A stretch of 64,000 bases of DNA. It comes from Methylomonas rapida (GTDB lineage Bacteria; Pseudomonadota; Gammaproteobacteria; Methylococcales; Methylomonadaceae). Shown in pieces: positions 57,478 through 64,000 of the stretch (position 1 is the stretch's first letter; every line of letters starts with the position of its first letter). Both the position numbers and the translations under genes were made by a program. A model generated the notes under the pieces. It was given only the letters and a program-made list of their open reading frames with translations, was not told the origin of the DNA and made no database searches. The DNA is taken from NCBI RefSeq assembly GCF_024360925.2, contig NZ_CP113517.1:2232001-2296000 (forward strand), in the 5' to 3' direction.

Positions 57478-58785
57478 ATGCAGGCAATGTGCAGTTTTAT
57501 CGGCGTGCTCGACAACGGTGCGGCCAGCCTGAGCCAGGAGGCCTTGCAAACCTTGCATGCCGCCCAACACGTCATCGCCGGTAGTCGTCTGCTTGAAATC
57601 ATGGCTGACGATATTAGCCATGCCCAACATTACGACCTGACCGGACGACTCAAACAGGTGCCGGGCTGGATCGAAGCCGCCCTGGCAAAAAATCAAGACG
57701 TGGCGGTGCTGGCGACCGGCGATCCCTTATGTCACGGCATCGCCGGCTTCCTGGCCGGCAAGCTGGATAAATCCCGGCTGCGCATCCTGCCCAATCTCAG
57801 CACCATACAATTAGCCTTTGCCGAGTTGAAATTGCCCTGGCATACGGCCCGCATCGTTTCCGTGCACAGCAAGGACGCCGGCGAATGGCAGCGCGGCGCT
57901 ACACCCGAACATAACTTGTATGAATTGGCCCAACGCTGCCGCCAACATGACTTGTTGGCGATATTGACCAGCCCGGACAACACGCCGGCCCGTATTGCCC
58001 GGATGCTGCAAATTGAAGGTATGGCCGATAGGTTTCAAGTGGCTATTGCCGCATTGCTGACTCAACCGGAACAGCAGGTCAGTGGCTGGTTGAGTTGCGC
58101 CGAGGCGGCGAAAAGCGACTATCCCGATCCCAATGTTGTCATCCTGAAACGCACTACGCCACAGCCGTTTCCAGTATTATTCGGCCTGCCTGACGACAGT
58201 TTCAGCCAGCGCAAACCGGAAAAAGGCCTGATCACCAAACGCGAAGTGCGTGCGGTATCTTTGGCGAGGATGCAATTGACGCGTCGAAGCATTGTCTGGG
58301 ACATCGGCGCGGGTTCCGGCTCGGTCGGGCTAGAGGCTGCGCGGCTGTGTTCGGAGGGTCATGTCTTTGCCATCGAAAAAAACACCGATGACATTGCTAA
58401 TGTCGAACAGAATCAGGCCGCCTGGGGTATCAGCAACTACAGCTTCATGCACGGCAAAGCCCCGCAGTTTCTCGATACCTGGCCCGACCCGGACGCGGTA
58501 TTTATCGGCGGTTCCGGCGGCGAACTGGTGGAACTGATCGCCTTGTGTTTAGGGCGTTTGCGCCCGGCGGGTTGGCTGGTAATGAACTTCGTCACGCTGG
58601 AAAACCTGTCCACCGCCGTCGAAACCCTGAAACAACTCGGCGCAGACTGGGACGTCTGCCAAATTCAGGCCTCGCGCAGCAGCCCGATTCTGGCCATGCA
58701 TCGCATGCAGGCCGAGAATCCGGTGTGGATCGTGTCGGCCACCCATTCTTTACAGCCCATATCAAGCGGTCACGATGAACACTAA
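57478..58785 (+). CDS. cobL: CbiE-CbiT fusion, precorrin-6B C5,15-methyltransferase
   Basis: 435 aa from the ATG after GGAAGGA. N-terminal CbiE-type tetrapyrrole methylase (FIGVLDNGAASLSQEALQTL; LATGDPLCHGIAGFL) and C-terminal CbiT methyltransferase/decarboxylase from about residue 240 (RREVRAVSLARMQL-like TKREVRAVSLARMQLTRRSI; SAM loop VWDIGAGSGSVGLEAARL). The fusion is the CobL arrangement. Methylates C5 and C15 and removes the C12 acetate carboxyl. Confidence 0.93.
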   Translation: MQAMCSFIGVLDNGAASLSQEALQTLHAAQHVIAGSRLLEIMADDISHAQHYDLTGRLKQVPGWIEAALAKNQDVAVLATGDPLCHGIAGFLAGKLDKSRLRILPNLSTIQLAFAELKLPWHTARIVSVHSKDAGEWQRGATPEHNLYELAQRCRQHDLLAILTSPDNTPARIARMLQIEGMADRFQVAIAALLTQPEQQVSGWLSCAEAAKSDYPDPNVVILKRTTPQPFPVLFGLPDDSFSQRKPEKGLITKREVRAVSLARMQLTRRSIVWDIGAGSGSVGLEAARLCSEGHVFAIEKNTDDIANVEQNQAAWGISNYSFMHGKAPQFLDTWPDPDAVFIGGSGGELVELIALCLGRLRPAGWLVMNFVTLENLSTAVETLKQLGADWDVCQIQASRSSPILAMHRMQAENPVWIVSATHSLQPISSGHDEH

Positions 58786-59551
58786 ACTCGGCACCCTCTA
58801 CGGCATCTCACTCGGCCCCGGCGACCCCGGCCTGATCACTCGTCGCGCTTGGGAATTACTCTCCAGCGCCGGTCATTGGACCTATCCGGTGCGCAAGAAA
58901 AATAGCGACAGTTATGCCTTGGACATTGCCTTGCGCGCCGGTCTTGAATGTCCCCAAGCCCATACTGCGCTGCATTTTCCAATGACTCACGATGCGGATA
59001 TTCTGGCTCGCTATTGGTTGGAAGCCGCACAGACCGTGCTGGCCCTACTGCAAGGCGGTGAGGATGTGTTGTTTTTGGTGGAAGGCGACGCGTCAACGTA
59101 TTCCACCTTTGGCCACTTACAACGTAGCGTTCGCGCTTTGCAAGCCGATGTCACGGTCGAGGTGGTGCCCGGCGTATCATCGTTTCATGCGGCGGCCGCG
59201 TGCGCGGGCGAAGCCTTGGCCGATGTCGACGATACTATCGCCATTGTGCCGGCCGGTTACGGCATCGCGCAGATAGAACGGATGTTGAACGACTTCGATA
59301 CCTTGGTATTACTCAAGGTCAAACCATTGTTGGATGACATTATCGATCTGTTGCGCCGCCGCGATTTACTGGCCCACGGTTGGTTCGTCGAGAAAGCCGG
59401 TGCCCCGGAAGAGCGCATGGTGCATGACCTCGCCAGCCTATATGGGCAAAAGGTCAATTACCTGTCTTTACTGATTATCAAAAACCCAGGCCGCCAGCGC
59501 GGCGAAATGCAGCGCGGTTGCCGTAAAAAGCAGGATGAAATCCATGAATGA
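58775..59551 (+). CDS. cbiL: Cobalt-precorrin-2 C20-methyltransferase
   Basis: 258 aa. LGTLYGISLGPGDPGLITRR opens the SAM-binding domain; YPVRKKNSDSYALDIA is the CobI/CbiL-specific loop; LFLVEGDASTYSTFGHLQRS and EVVPGVSSFHAAAACAGEAL complete it. First methylation after precorrin-2. Overlaps cobL by 11 bp. The C-terminal tail RQRGEMQRGCRKKQDEIHE is basic and probably unstructured. Confidence 0.93.
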   Translation: MNTKLGTLYGISLGPGDPGLITRRAWELLSSAGHWTYPVRKKNSDSYALDIALRAGLECPQAHTALHFPMTHDADILARYWLEAAQTVLALLQGGEDVLFLVEGDASTYSTFGHLQRSVRALQADVTVEVVPGVSSFHAAAACAGEALADVDDTIAIVPAGYGIAQIERMLNDFDTLVLLKVKPLLDDIIDLLRRRDLLAHGWFVEKAGAPEERMVHDLASLYGQKVNYLSLLIIKNPGRQRGEMQRGCRKKQDEIHE

Positions 59552-60278
59552 TGTGCGTGTCGCCATCGTGGCGATTACCAAACACGGGGCCGCAATTGCC
59601 AGCCGCCTGGCGCCACAAATCCCGGAAGCCGAGGTGGTGGTATCGGAGAAGCAAGCCGAACATTTGGCTGAATTTGCCAATCCGCGGCGGGTGTATCAAG
59701 GCGCCTTGAGCGCGCAAATCGGCGATCTGTTCTCGGCTTACGACCAGATCATCTTTCTGGTGTCGCTGGGCGCGGTGGTGCGCTTGATTGCGCCGCATCT
59801 CAAATCCAAGGACGAAGACCCCGGCGTGCTGGTAATCGACGATGCCGCCGAATTCGTAATCCCGGTATTGTCCGGTCACGTCGGCGGCGCCAATGCCTAT
59901 GCGGAAAAAGTCGCCGTCTTGTTGAAGTCCACGCCGGTACTGACTACGGCCTCGGATGTCGGCAAAACCATACCGGTGGATATTTTGGGACGCGAGCTGG
60001 GCTGGCAAGTGGAAGCTCCCAAGATCAACATCACCCGCGTGTCGGCGGACGTGGTCAATCAGCAGCCAGTTGCCTTCGTGCAGGAAGCCGGCAGTGCCAA
60101 CTGGTGGACGCGGCCCACACCGTTACCGACCAATATTCATTTGTTCCAGCGCTTCGAGGACGTGGATACCGCGAAATACCACTCGATTTTATGGGTGACC
60201 CAGCGGGAAATAGCGCCGGCTATCTGGGAACAGCTTGCGGAAAGATTGGTGGTGTATAGGCCGCCGCTCGAGCAATGA
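59544..60278 (+). CDS. cbiG: CbiG N-terminal and middle domains
   Basis: 244 aa. MNDVRVAIVAITKHGAAIAS then IIFLVSLGAVVRLIAPHLKS, PVLSGHVGGANAYAEKVAVL are the CbiG N-terminal signature; the middle domain (LGWQVEAPKINITRVSADVV) completes it. CbiG opens the delta-lactone ring of cobalt-precorrin-5A and releases acetaldehyde. The C-terminal CbiG domain is coded by the next gene. A start at 59535 (MKSMNDV) is also possible. CbiG is an early-cobalt marker. Confidence 0.9.
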   Translation: MNDVRVAIVAITKHGAAIASRLAPQIPEAEVVVSEKQAEHLAEFANPRRVYQGALSAQIGDLFSAYDQIIFLVSLGAVVRLIAPHLKSKDEDPGVLVIDDAAEFVIPVLSGHVGGANAYAEKVAVLLKSTPVLTTASDVGKTIPVDILGRELGWQVEAPKINITRVSADVVNQQPVAFVQEAGSANWWTRPTPLPTNIHLFQRFEDVDTAKYHSILWVTQREIAPAIWEQLAERLVVYRPPLEQ

Positions 60279-60667
60279 AAGTAATGGTCGGCATGGGCTG
60301 CGACCGCAACGCCAGCCTGGAAACCTTGCGGCAGGCGTTGGCTCAGGCCTTGTGGCATTGCGGGCTGGATAAATCGGCGGTCGTTGGTCTGGCCAGTATC
60401 GACAAAAAAAACGACGAGGCGGCCTTATTAGAACTGGCGGCTGCGTACAGCTGGCCGCTGATGTTTTATTCCGCCGAGGAACTGGCCGCCATCGCTGTGC
60501 CGAATCCTTCCAAGGTGGTCATGAAATATATGGGCACGCCAGCCGTGGCGGAAGCGGCGGCGTTGAAGGCCGCCAATGTTGGTTGGGCACAGTTGCTGGT
60601 CGAAAAACATAAATATTGTGGCGCGGATGGCAAGAACGCCACCGTTTCAATTGCGAGAATTCAATGA
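60275..60667 (+). CDS. CbiG C-terminal domain / CobE-like protein
   Basis: 130 aa: MKVMVGMGCDRNASLETLRQ, VVGLASIDKKNDEAALLELA, PNPSKVVMKYMGTPAVAEAA, with final KYCGADGKNATVSIARI. This is the CbiG_C/CobE domain as a separate protein. Overlaps the N-terminal gene by 4 bp, so the two halves of CbiG are coupled at translation and probably form a complex. Confidence 0.88.
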   Translation: MKVMVGMGCDRNASLETLRQALAQALWHCGLDKSAVVGLASIDKKNDEAALLELAAAYSWPLMFYSAEELAAIAVPNPSKVVMKYMGTPAVAEAAALKAANVGWAQLLVEKHKYCGADGKNATVSIARIQ

Positions 60668-62025
60668 CGAAAGCGGGAAAAATTTTACTGGTCGGTATCG
60701 GCCCCGGCAATCACGAGCACATGACGGCTCGCGCACGACAAGCGATTGCGGAAGCAGACGTGGTAATTGGTTACAGCACCTACATCAAGCTGGTGCAAGA
60801 CTTGCTCGATGGTAAGGAGGTCATCAAAAAAGGCATGACCGAAGAGCTGGATCGCAGCATCGAAGCCTACGAACACGCCAAGCAAGGCAAAATCGTCGCC
60901 ATGGTGTCGTCCGGCGACATCGGTGTTTACGGCATGGCGGGGCCAACTTACGAGCTGCTGCTGGACAGCGGCTGGACGCCGGACGATCCGATTGAGGTGG
61001 AAGTGGTGCCCGGTAGCACCGCGTTGTCGAGTTGCGCCTCCCTGGTCGGCGCGCCGCTGACCCATGATTTCTGCTCGATCTCCCTATCCGATTTATTGAC
61101 GCCGTGGCCGGTGATTGCCCGCCGCCTGGAAAGCGCTGCGCGTGGCGATTTCGTGGTGGCGCTCTATAACCCGAAAAGCGGCCGACGCACCCAGCATATC
61201 GTCGAAGCACAAACGATCTTACTGCACCATCGTAGCCCGGATACGCCGGTGGCCATCGTCAAATCGGGCTACCGCGCCCGGCAACACATCCAGTTGGTGC
61301 GTTTGGCGGAGATGGCCGATTGCGACATCGGCATGTTGACCACGGTCTTGGTCGGCAACAGCAGCACCTTTGTTCGGGAAGGTTTGATGGTGACGCCACG
61401 CGGCTATGCCAATAAATACAATGCCATGACCGGCGAAACCCGGGCAGGCGAACAGGCGGGGCGCTCGTTGAGCATGGGCCTGGAGGGCTGGAAAAGTTGT
61501 GTTCGGCAATATCTGCGCGACACGCCCAAGGTGACATTACAACAGGCGGCGGAATATTTTGGGCAACCGTTGTCGGAAGTTCTCGATGCGGTCGGCCATG
61601 CCACATTGGACGATCAGGCCGGCATTTTCTGTGCGCAACGGGCAGCGCCGGACAGTCATGAACGTTTACTCACCGCACTCCAGGAGTGGGGTAAATTACG
61701 TGCCGTGGTTCGTAGCGAAGGCGGAGCGGTGGCGGAATTGTTGATCAACGCCGCCGATTTGCAGGAAAAAAACGGCTGGCTGAGTATCGTCAACGACAGC
61801 TTTCATTTACACATCGACTGGCGTAAGGCGCAGCAGATCTGGTTTGTCAGCCGACAGGACCAAGCCCATGGCATTCAGGTGCTGGACAGCCAAGGTGAGG
61901 CCTTGTTCAATTTATGGTTGGTTGCCGGGGAAACAGGTTTCGACAGCGCAGCTCTGCAGCATTACCGCGACGACCGCACACAATTTGGCGTCTCAACGCC
62001 TGAGGAGTCCTGTCACCATGACTGA
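60664..62025 (+). CDS. cbiH: Cobalt-precorrin-3 C17-methyltransferase with extra C-terminal domain
   Basis: 453 aa from MTKAGKILLVGIGPGNHEHM (coupled by a 4-bp overlap). Residues 1-250 are the CobJ/CbiH methylase (DVVIGYSTYIKLVQDLLDGK, SSGDIGVYGMAGPTYELL, TPWPVIARRLESAARGDFVV, ALYNPKSGRRTQHI), which methylates C17 and contracts the ring. Residues 255-453 form an added domain: ALQEWGKLRAVVRSEGGAVA, NDSFHLHIDWRKAQQIWFVS, IQVLDSQGEALFNLWL, a pattern that resembles half of a HemS/ChuX-type heme-binding protein. That resemblance is by eye only. Plain CbiH is about 250 aa. Confidence 0.88.
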   Translation: MTKAGKILLVGIGPGNHEHMTARARQAIAEADVVIGYSTYIKLVQDLLDGKEVIKKGMTEELDRSIEAYEHAKQGKIVAMVSSGDIGVYGMAGPTYELLLDSGWTPDDPIEVEVVPGSTALSSCASLVGAPLTHDFCSISLSDLLTPWPVIARRLESAARGDFVVALYNPKSGRRTQHIVEAQTILLHHRSPDTPVAIVKSGYRARQHIQLVRLAEMADCDIGMLTTVLVGNSSTFVREGLMVTPRGYANKYNAMTGETRAGEQAGRSLSMGLEGWKSCVRQYLRDTPKVTLQQAAEYFGQPLSEVLDAVGHATLDDQAGIFCAQRAAPDSHERLLTALQEWGKLRAVVRSEGGAVAELLINAADLQEKNGWLSIVNDSFHLHIDWRKAQQIWFVSRQDQAHGIQVLDSQGEALFNLWLVAGETGFDSAALQHYRDDRTQFGVSTPEESCHHD

Positions 62026-62365
62026 TATGCCAGAAAAACCAAAAATGGGTGAATACAAACGCCACCTGCTGGTTTGTACCGGCCCACGCTGCACCGAAAA
62101 TGGTGAAGCCCAAGCCTTATTCGAAACCCTGGGCGAGAAGTTTAAAGCGGCGGGCATCGACAAAGGCGAACTCAGGGTCAAACGTACCCGCACCCACTGT
62201 TTCGCCACCTGCAAATCCGGCCCCATTATGTGCGTACAACCCGATGGCGTCTGGTATTACAACGTCAATGAAGCCAATTTACAGCGTATCATCAATGAGC
62301 ATTTGCTGGACGGCAAGCCGGTCGAGGATTTGATTTATCATCGAAGCGCTTGCCCGGTTCCATAG
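62018..62365 (+). CDS. Thioredoxin-like 2Fe-2S ferredoxin
   Basis: 115 aa from MTDMPEKPKMGEYKRHLLVC with TGAGGAGT upstream. Cys ligands: HLLVCTGPRCTENG and THCFATCKSGPIMCVQPDG, the CxxxxC ... CxxxC pattern of thioredoxin-like 2Fe-2S ferredoxins. Such genes occur in cob operons of proteobacteria and may supply electrons to a reductive or Fe-S-dependent step, for instance in place of the missing precorrin-6 reductase; that is inference. Overlaps cbiH by 8 bp. Confidence 0.88.
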   Translation: MTDMPEKPKMGEYKRHLLVCTGPRCTENGEAQALFETLGEKFKAAGIDKGELRVKRTRTHCFATCKSGPIMCVQPDGVWYYNVNEANLQRIINEHLLDGKPVEDLIYHRSACPVP

Positions 62366-62383
62366 CAGTAACACCCAGTCGTC

Positions 62384-63769
62384 ATGGATTATTTCCCGCT
62401 TTTCTTGAAAGTTAAAGGCCAAACGTGCCTGGTGGTAGGCGCTGGCGAAATCGCGGCGCGAAAAATTGAATTACTGATCCGCGCTGGAGGCAACATCGTC
62501 GTGGTTGCTACAGAAATTGGTAACACGGTAGCCGCTATGCAGCATTCAAACCCGATCGTTATCCGCCAAAAAGCATTTTCGCATGAGGATGTCGACGGTA
62601 TGGGACTTGTGGTCTCCGCTACCAATTGCAGAACCACTAACATCGAGGTCTCCAACGTGGCGCATCAGCGAAGAATCCCGGTTAATGTGGTGGATGATCC
62701 GGCGTTGTGTTCTTTTATATTCCCGGCCATTATTGATCGCTCCCCTTTGCTTGTTGCCATTTCTTCGAGTGGTGTATCTCCCGTATTGACGCGGTTATTA
62801 CGGGCCAGGATAGAAAGTGCCATCCCAGCGTCGTTTGGCCTGTTGGTTCAATTGGCAGAAAAATTCAAGTTATTGGTCAAACAACGCATTCCACAACCGA
62901 GTCAGCGGAGAATTTTCTGGGAAAAAATTTTACAAGGATCGGTCGCCGAATTAGTTTTTGTAGGCAAGCAGGACGAAGCGGAACAACTGCTGCTATCGCA
63001 ACTGCAACAGGCCGATCCTGCTGTAAGTCAGGGTGAAGTGTATTTAATAGGTGCCGGCCCTGGCGACCCTGATTTATTAACGTTTAAAGCGTTGCGGTTG
63101 CTGCAGCAGGCTGATGTTGTCGTTTATGATCGACTGGTTTCCAACGAAATTCTTGATATGGCTAGGCGGGACGCCGAAAAAATCTATGTCGGTAAGCAGC
63201 GAGATAATCATAGCCTGCCGCAGGAGTCGATTAATCGATTGTTAACTGATTTAGCCCTGGCCGGCAAACGGGTCGCCCGATTAAAGGGTGGCGATCCTTT
63301 TGTCTTTGGTCGAGGGGGTGAAGAAATTGAGTCTATTATGCCACACGGGATCAGCTATCAGGTCGTGCCCGGCATTACGGCGGCGGCAGGCTGTGCCAGC
63401 TATGCGGGCATTCCCTTAACCCATCGAGATCATGCGCAATCCTGCACATTTGTCACCGGGCACTTAAAAGACGGCAGTATTAATCTCGATTGGCAGCATT
63501 TATCTCGTCCTAATCAAACGGTTGTGATTTTTATGGGACTGGCAGGATTGGCCACTATCTGCCGATCACTGATGGAACACGGTTGCCCGGCCAATCACCC
63601 CATTGCTGTCATTCAGTCAGGAACAACCAGAAACCAACGGGTATTAACAGGAACACTAGCCGATATGCCAGACCGTGTGGAACAGGCCGATATGGAGCCT
63701 CCGACACTGATTATTGTTGGTTCGGTAGTTACGCTCCATCAAAAATTGGACTGGTTTCAGACGTCATAG
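62384..63769 (+). CDS. cysG: Siroheme synthase / uroporphyrinogen-III C-methyltransferase (CysG)
   Basis: 461 aa, two-module enzyme. N-terminal NAD-dependent precorrin-2 dehydrogenase/ferrochelatase (MDYFPLFLKVKGQTCLVVGA, VVDDPALCSFIFPAIIDRSP, LLVAISSSGVSPVLTRLLRA) and C-terminal SUMT (VYLIGAGPGDPDLLTFKALR, ARLKGGDPFVFGRGGEEIES, VVPGITAAAGCASYAGIPLT). Makes precorrin-2 and sirohydrochlorin, the substrate of CbiX. Last gene of the cargo; its sequence looks more AT-rich than the rest of the operon, which hints at separate acquisition. Confidence 0.93.
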   Translation: MDYFPLFLKVKGQTCLVVGAGEIAARKIELLIRAGGNIVVVATEIGNTVAAMQHSNPIVIRQKAFSHEDVDGMGLVVSATNCRTTNIEVSNVAHQRRIPVNVVDDPALCSFIFPAIIDRSPLLVAISSSGVSPVLTRLLRARIESAIPASFGLLVQLAEKFKLLVKQRIPQPSQRRIFWEKILQGSVAELVFVGKQDEAEQLLLSQLQQADPAVSQGEVYLIGAGPGDPDLLTFKALRLLQQADVVVYDRLVSNEILDMARRDAEKIYVGKQRDNHSLPQESINRLLTDLALAGKRVARLKGGDPFVFGRGGEEIESIMPHGISYQVVPGITAAAGCASYAGIPLTHRDHAQSCTFVTGHLKDGSINLDWQHLSRPNQTVVIFMGLAGLATICRSLMEHGCPANHPIAVIQSGTTRNQRVLTGTLADMPDRVEQADMEPPTLIIVGSVVTLHQKLDWFQTS

Positions 63770-63861
63770 TAAAAATAAACTCTTACCATTGGGTGAGTTG
63801 ATAAGCGATCTGTCATTTCCAATGTTAGTCACTACATCCATCAGCTTAATCCATTAGTTAT

Positions 63862-63901
63862 TGCTAATTTTTACCTTTTCGAGGGGATGGGCAAAAATAG
63901 C
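63862..63901 (-). repeat. Right terminal inverted repeat of the cob transposon (40 bp)
   Basis: Ends CCCCATCC/GGGGATGG-type sequence with outer GGCTATTTTTGCCC on the minus strand; perfect match to 47726-47765. Followed by the AATAA duplication. Confidence 0.95.
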
Positions 63902-64000
63902 CAATAACGGACTCGATTGCGGCGTAAGGATCGCTATCCGATTGCTTGGCATCCAACAAGGCATGGCCGATTTTTGAAAGTAATCGTACCTTGTCGTTGA
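63902..64000 (-). pseudogene. Tn3-family transposase 2, upstream part (continues beyond window)
   Basis: Minus strand reads [32 protein letters not shown] and is cut by the cob transposon. It joins the fragment at 45819-47720 in frame after removal of the insertion and one AATAA. The rest lies to the right of the window. Confidence 0.92.

Larger units (their letters stand above)
47726..63901. mobile_element. 16.2-kb Tn3-family transposon carrying a cobalamin biosynthesis operon
   Basis: Bounded by perfect 40-bp inverted repeats at 47726-47765 and 63862-63901 (outer end GGCTATTTTTGCCCATCCCC). The 5-bp target duplication AATAA is at 47721-47725 and 63902-63906. Inside are a full transposase (leftward), a resolvase with res between them, the B12 riboswitch and 14 genes for cobalt uptake and corrin synthesis ending 92 bp before the right repeat. 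Excising it in silico repairs the transposase gene it interrupts. The outer bases GGCTA differ from the GGGG usual in the family. Confidence 0.95.

Noticed and set aside
51720..63769. Late-cobalt (CobG/CobN) pathway
   Set aside because: No CobG, CobZ or CobNST genes; CbiX, CbiD and CbiG point to early cobalt insertion.

Overview
The window reads as part of a gammaproteobacterial chromosome, most likely a Methylomonas-like methanotroph. This is inferred from the style of the genes and of the GTTCCCACGC-type palindromic repeats; no rRNA or other definitive marker is present. Ordinary chromosome is visible only at the far left (end of nspC, then a LOG-family gene, 1-1250). Everything to the right is layered mobile DNA.

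Region 1 (about 2.1-41.0 kb) is a degraded prophage. It has a tyrosine integrase, a leftward block with endolysin, exonuclease and small phage genes (15.7-19.6 kb), a repressor/Cro switch (26.3-27.2 kb) whose 19-bp operators recur at 19.87 kb, and a rightward block with many antirepressor-type genes (Rha, KilA-N, BRO-N). A Toprim primase, an SF3-type helicase, an iteron cluster that looks like an origin, terminase small and large subunits and a Mor-like activator follow. No portal, capsid or tail-tape genes are seen. Toxin-antitoxin or addiction-like modules are scattered through it (two HicAB, HigBA, a RelE/Xre pair, a HipA-like kinase with a DUF3037 partner, and an orphan DUF4258/DUF2283/HTH operon).

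Region 2 (about 10.7-15.7 kb, inside region 1) is an integron-type gene-cassette array without an integrase. At least five attC sites (58-129 bp) separate small minus-strand cassette genes; one cassette gene is split by an IS701-like element and one attC is split by an IS1380-family element. Three attC sites carry their own Shine-Dalgarno and ATG and are translated in frame into the next cassette gene. Insertion sequences also include a second IS1380 copy, an ISAs1 element and three copies of an IS4/Tn5-like element, all inserted at the same position of the same palindromic repeat.

Region 3 (41.0-64.0 kb) is a nest of Tn3-family transposons. The first carries tnpA, tnpR and a FitAB toxin-antitoxin. 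The second (Tn501-like terminal repeat) has its transposase gene split by a third. That third transposon, 47,726-63,901, has perfect 40-bp terminal inverted repeats and a 5-bp target duplication (AATAA). Its cargo is a complete-looking corrin-ring operon: cobalamin riboswitch, cbtB, cbtA, cbiA, cbiF, cbiX, cbiC, cbiD, cbiET, cbiL, cbiG (split into two genes), cbiH with an extra C-terminal domain, a 2Fe-2S ferredoxin and cysG. The genes overlap or nearly touch and together would convert uroporphyrinogen III to cobyrinate a,c-diamide by the early-cobalt route, with cobalt uptake included; a cbiJ/cobK reductase and the adenosylation and nucleotide-loop genes are absent from the cargo. A self-mobile, riboswitch-controlled B12 biosynthesis cassette is the main discovery of this window.
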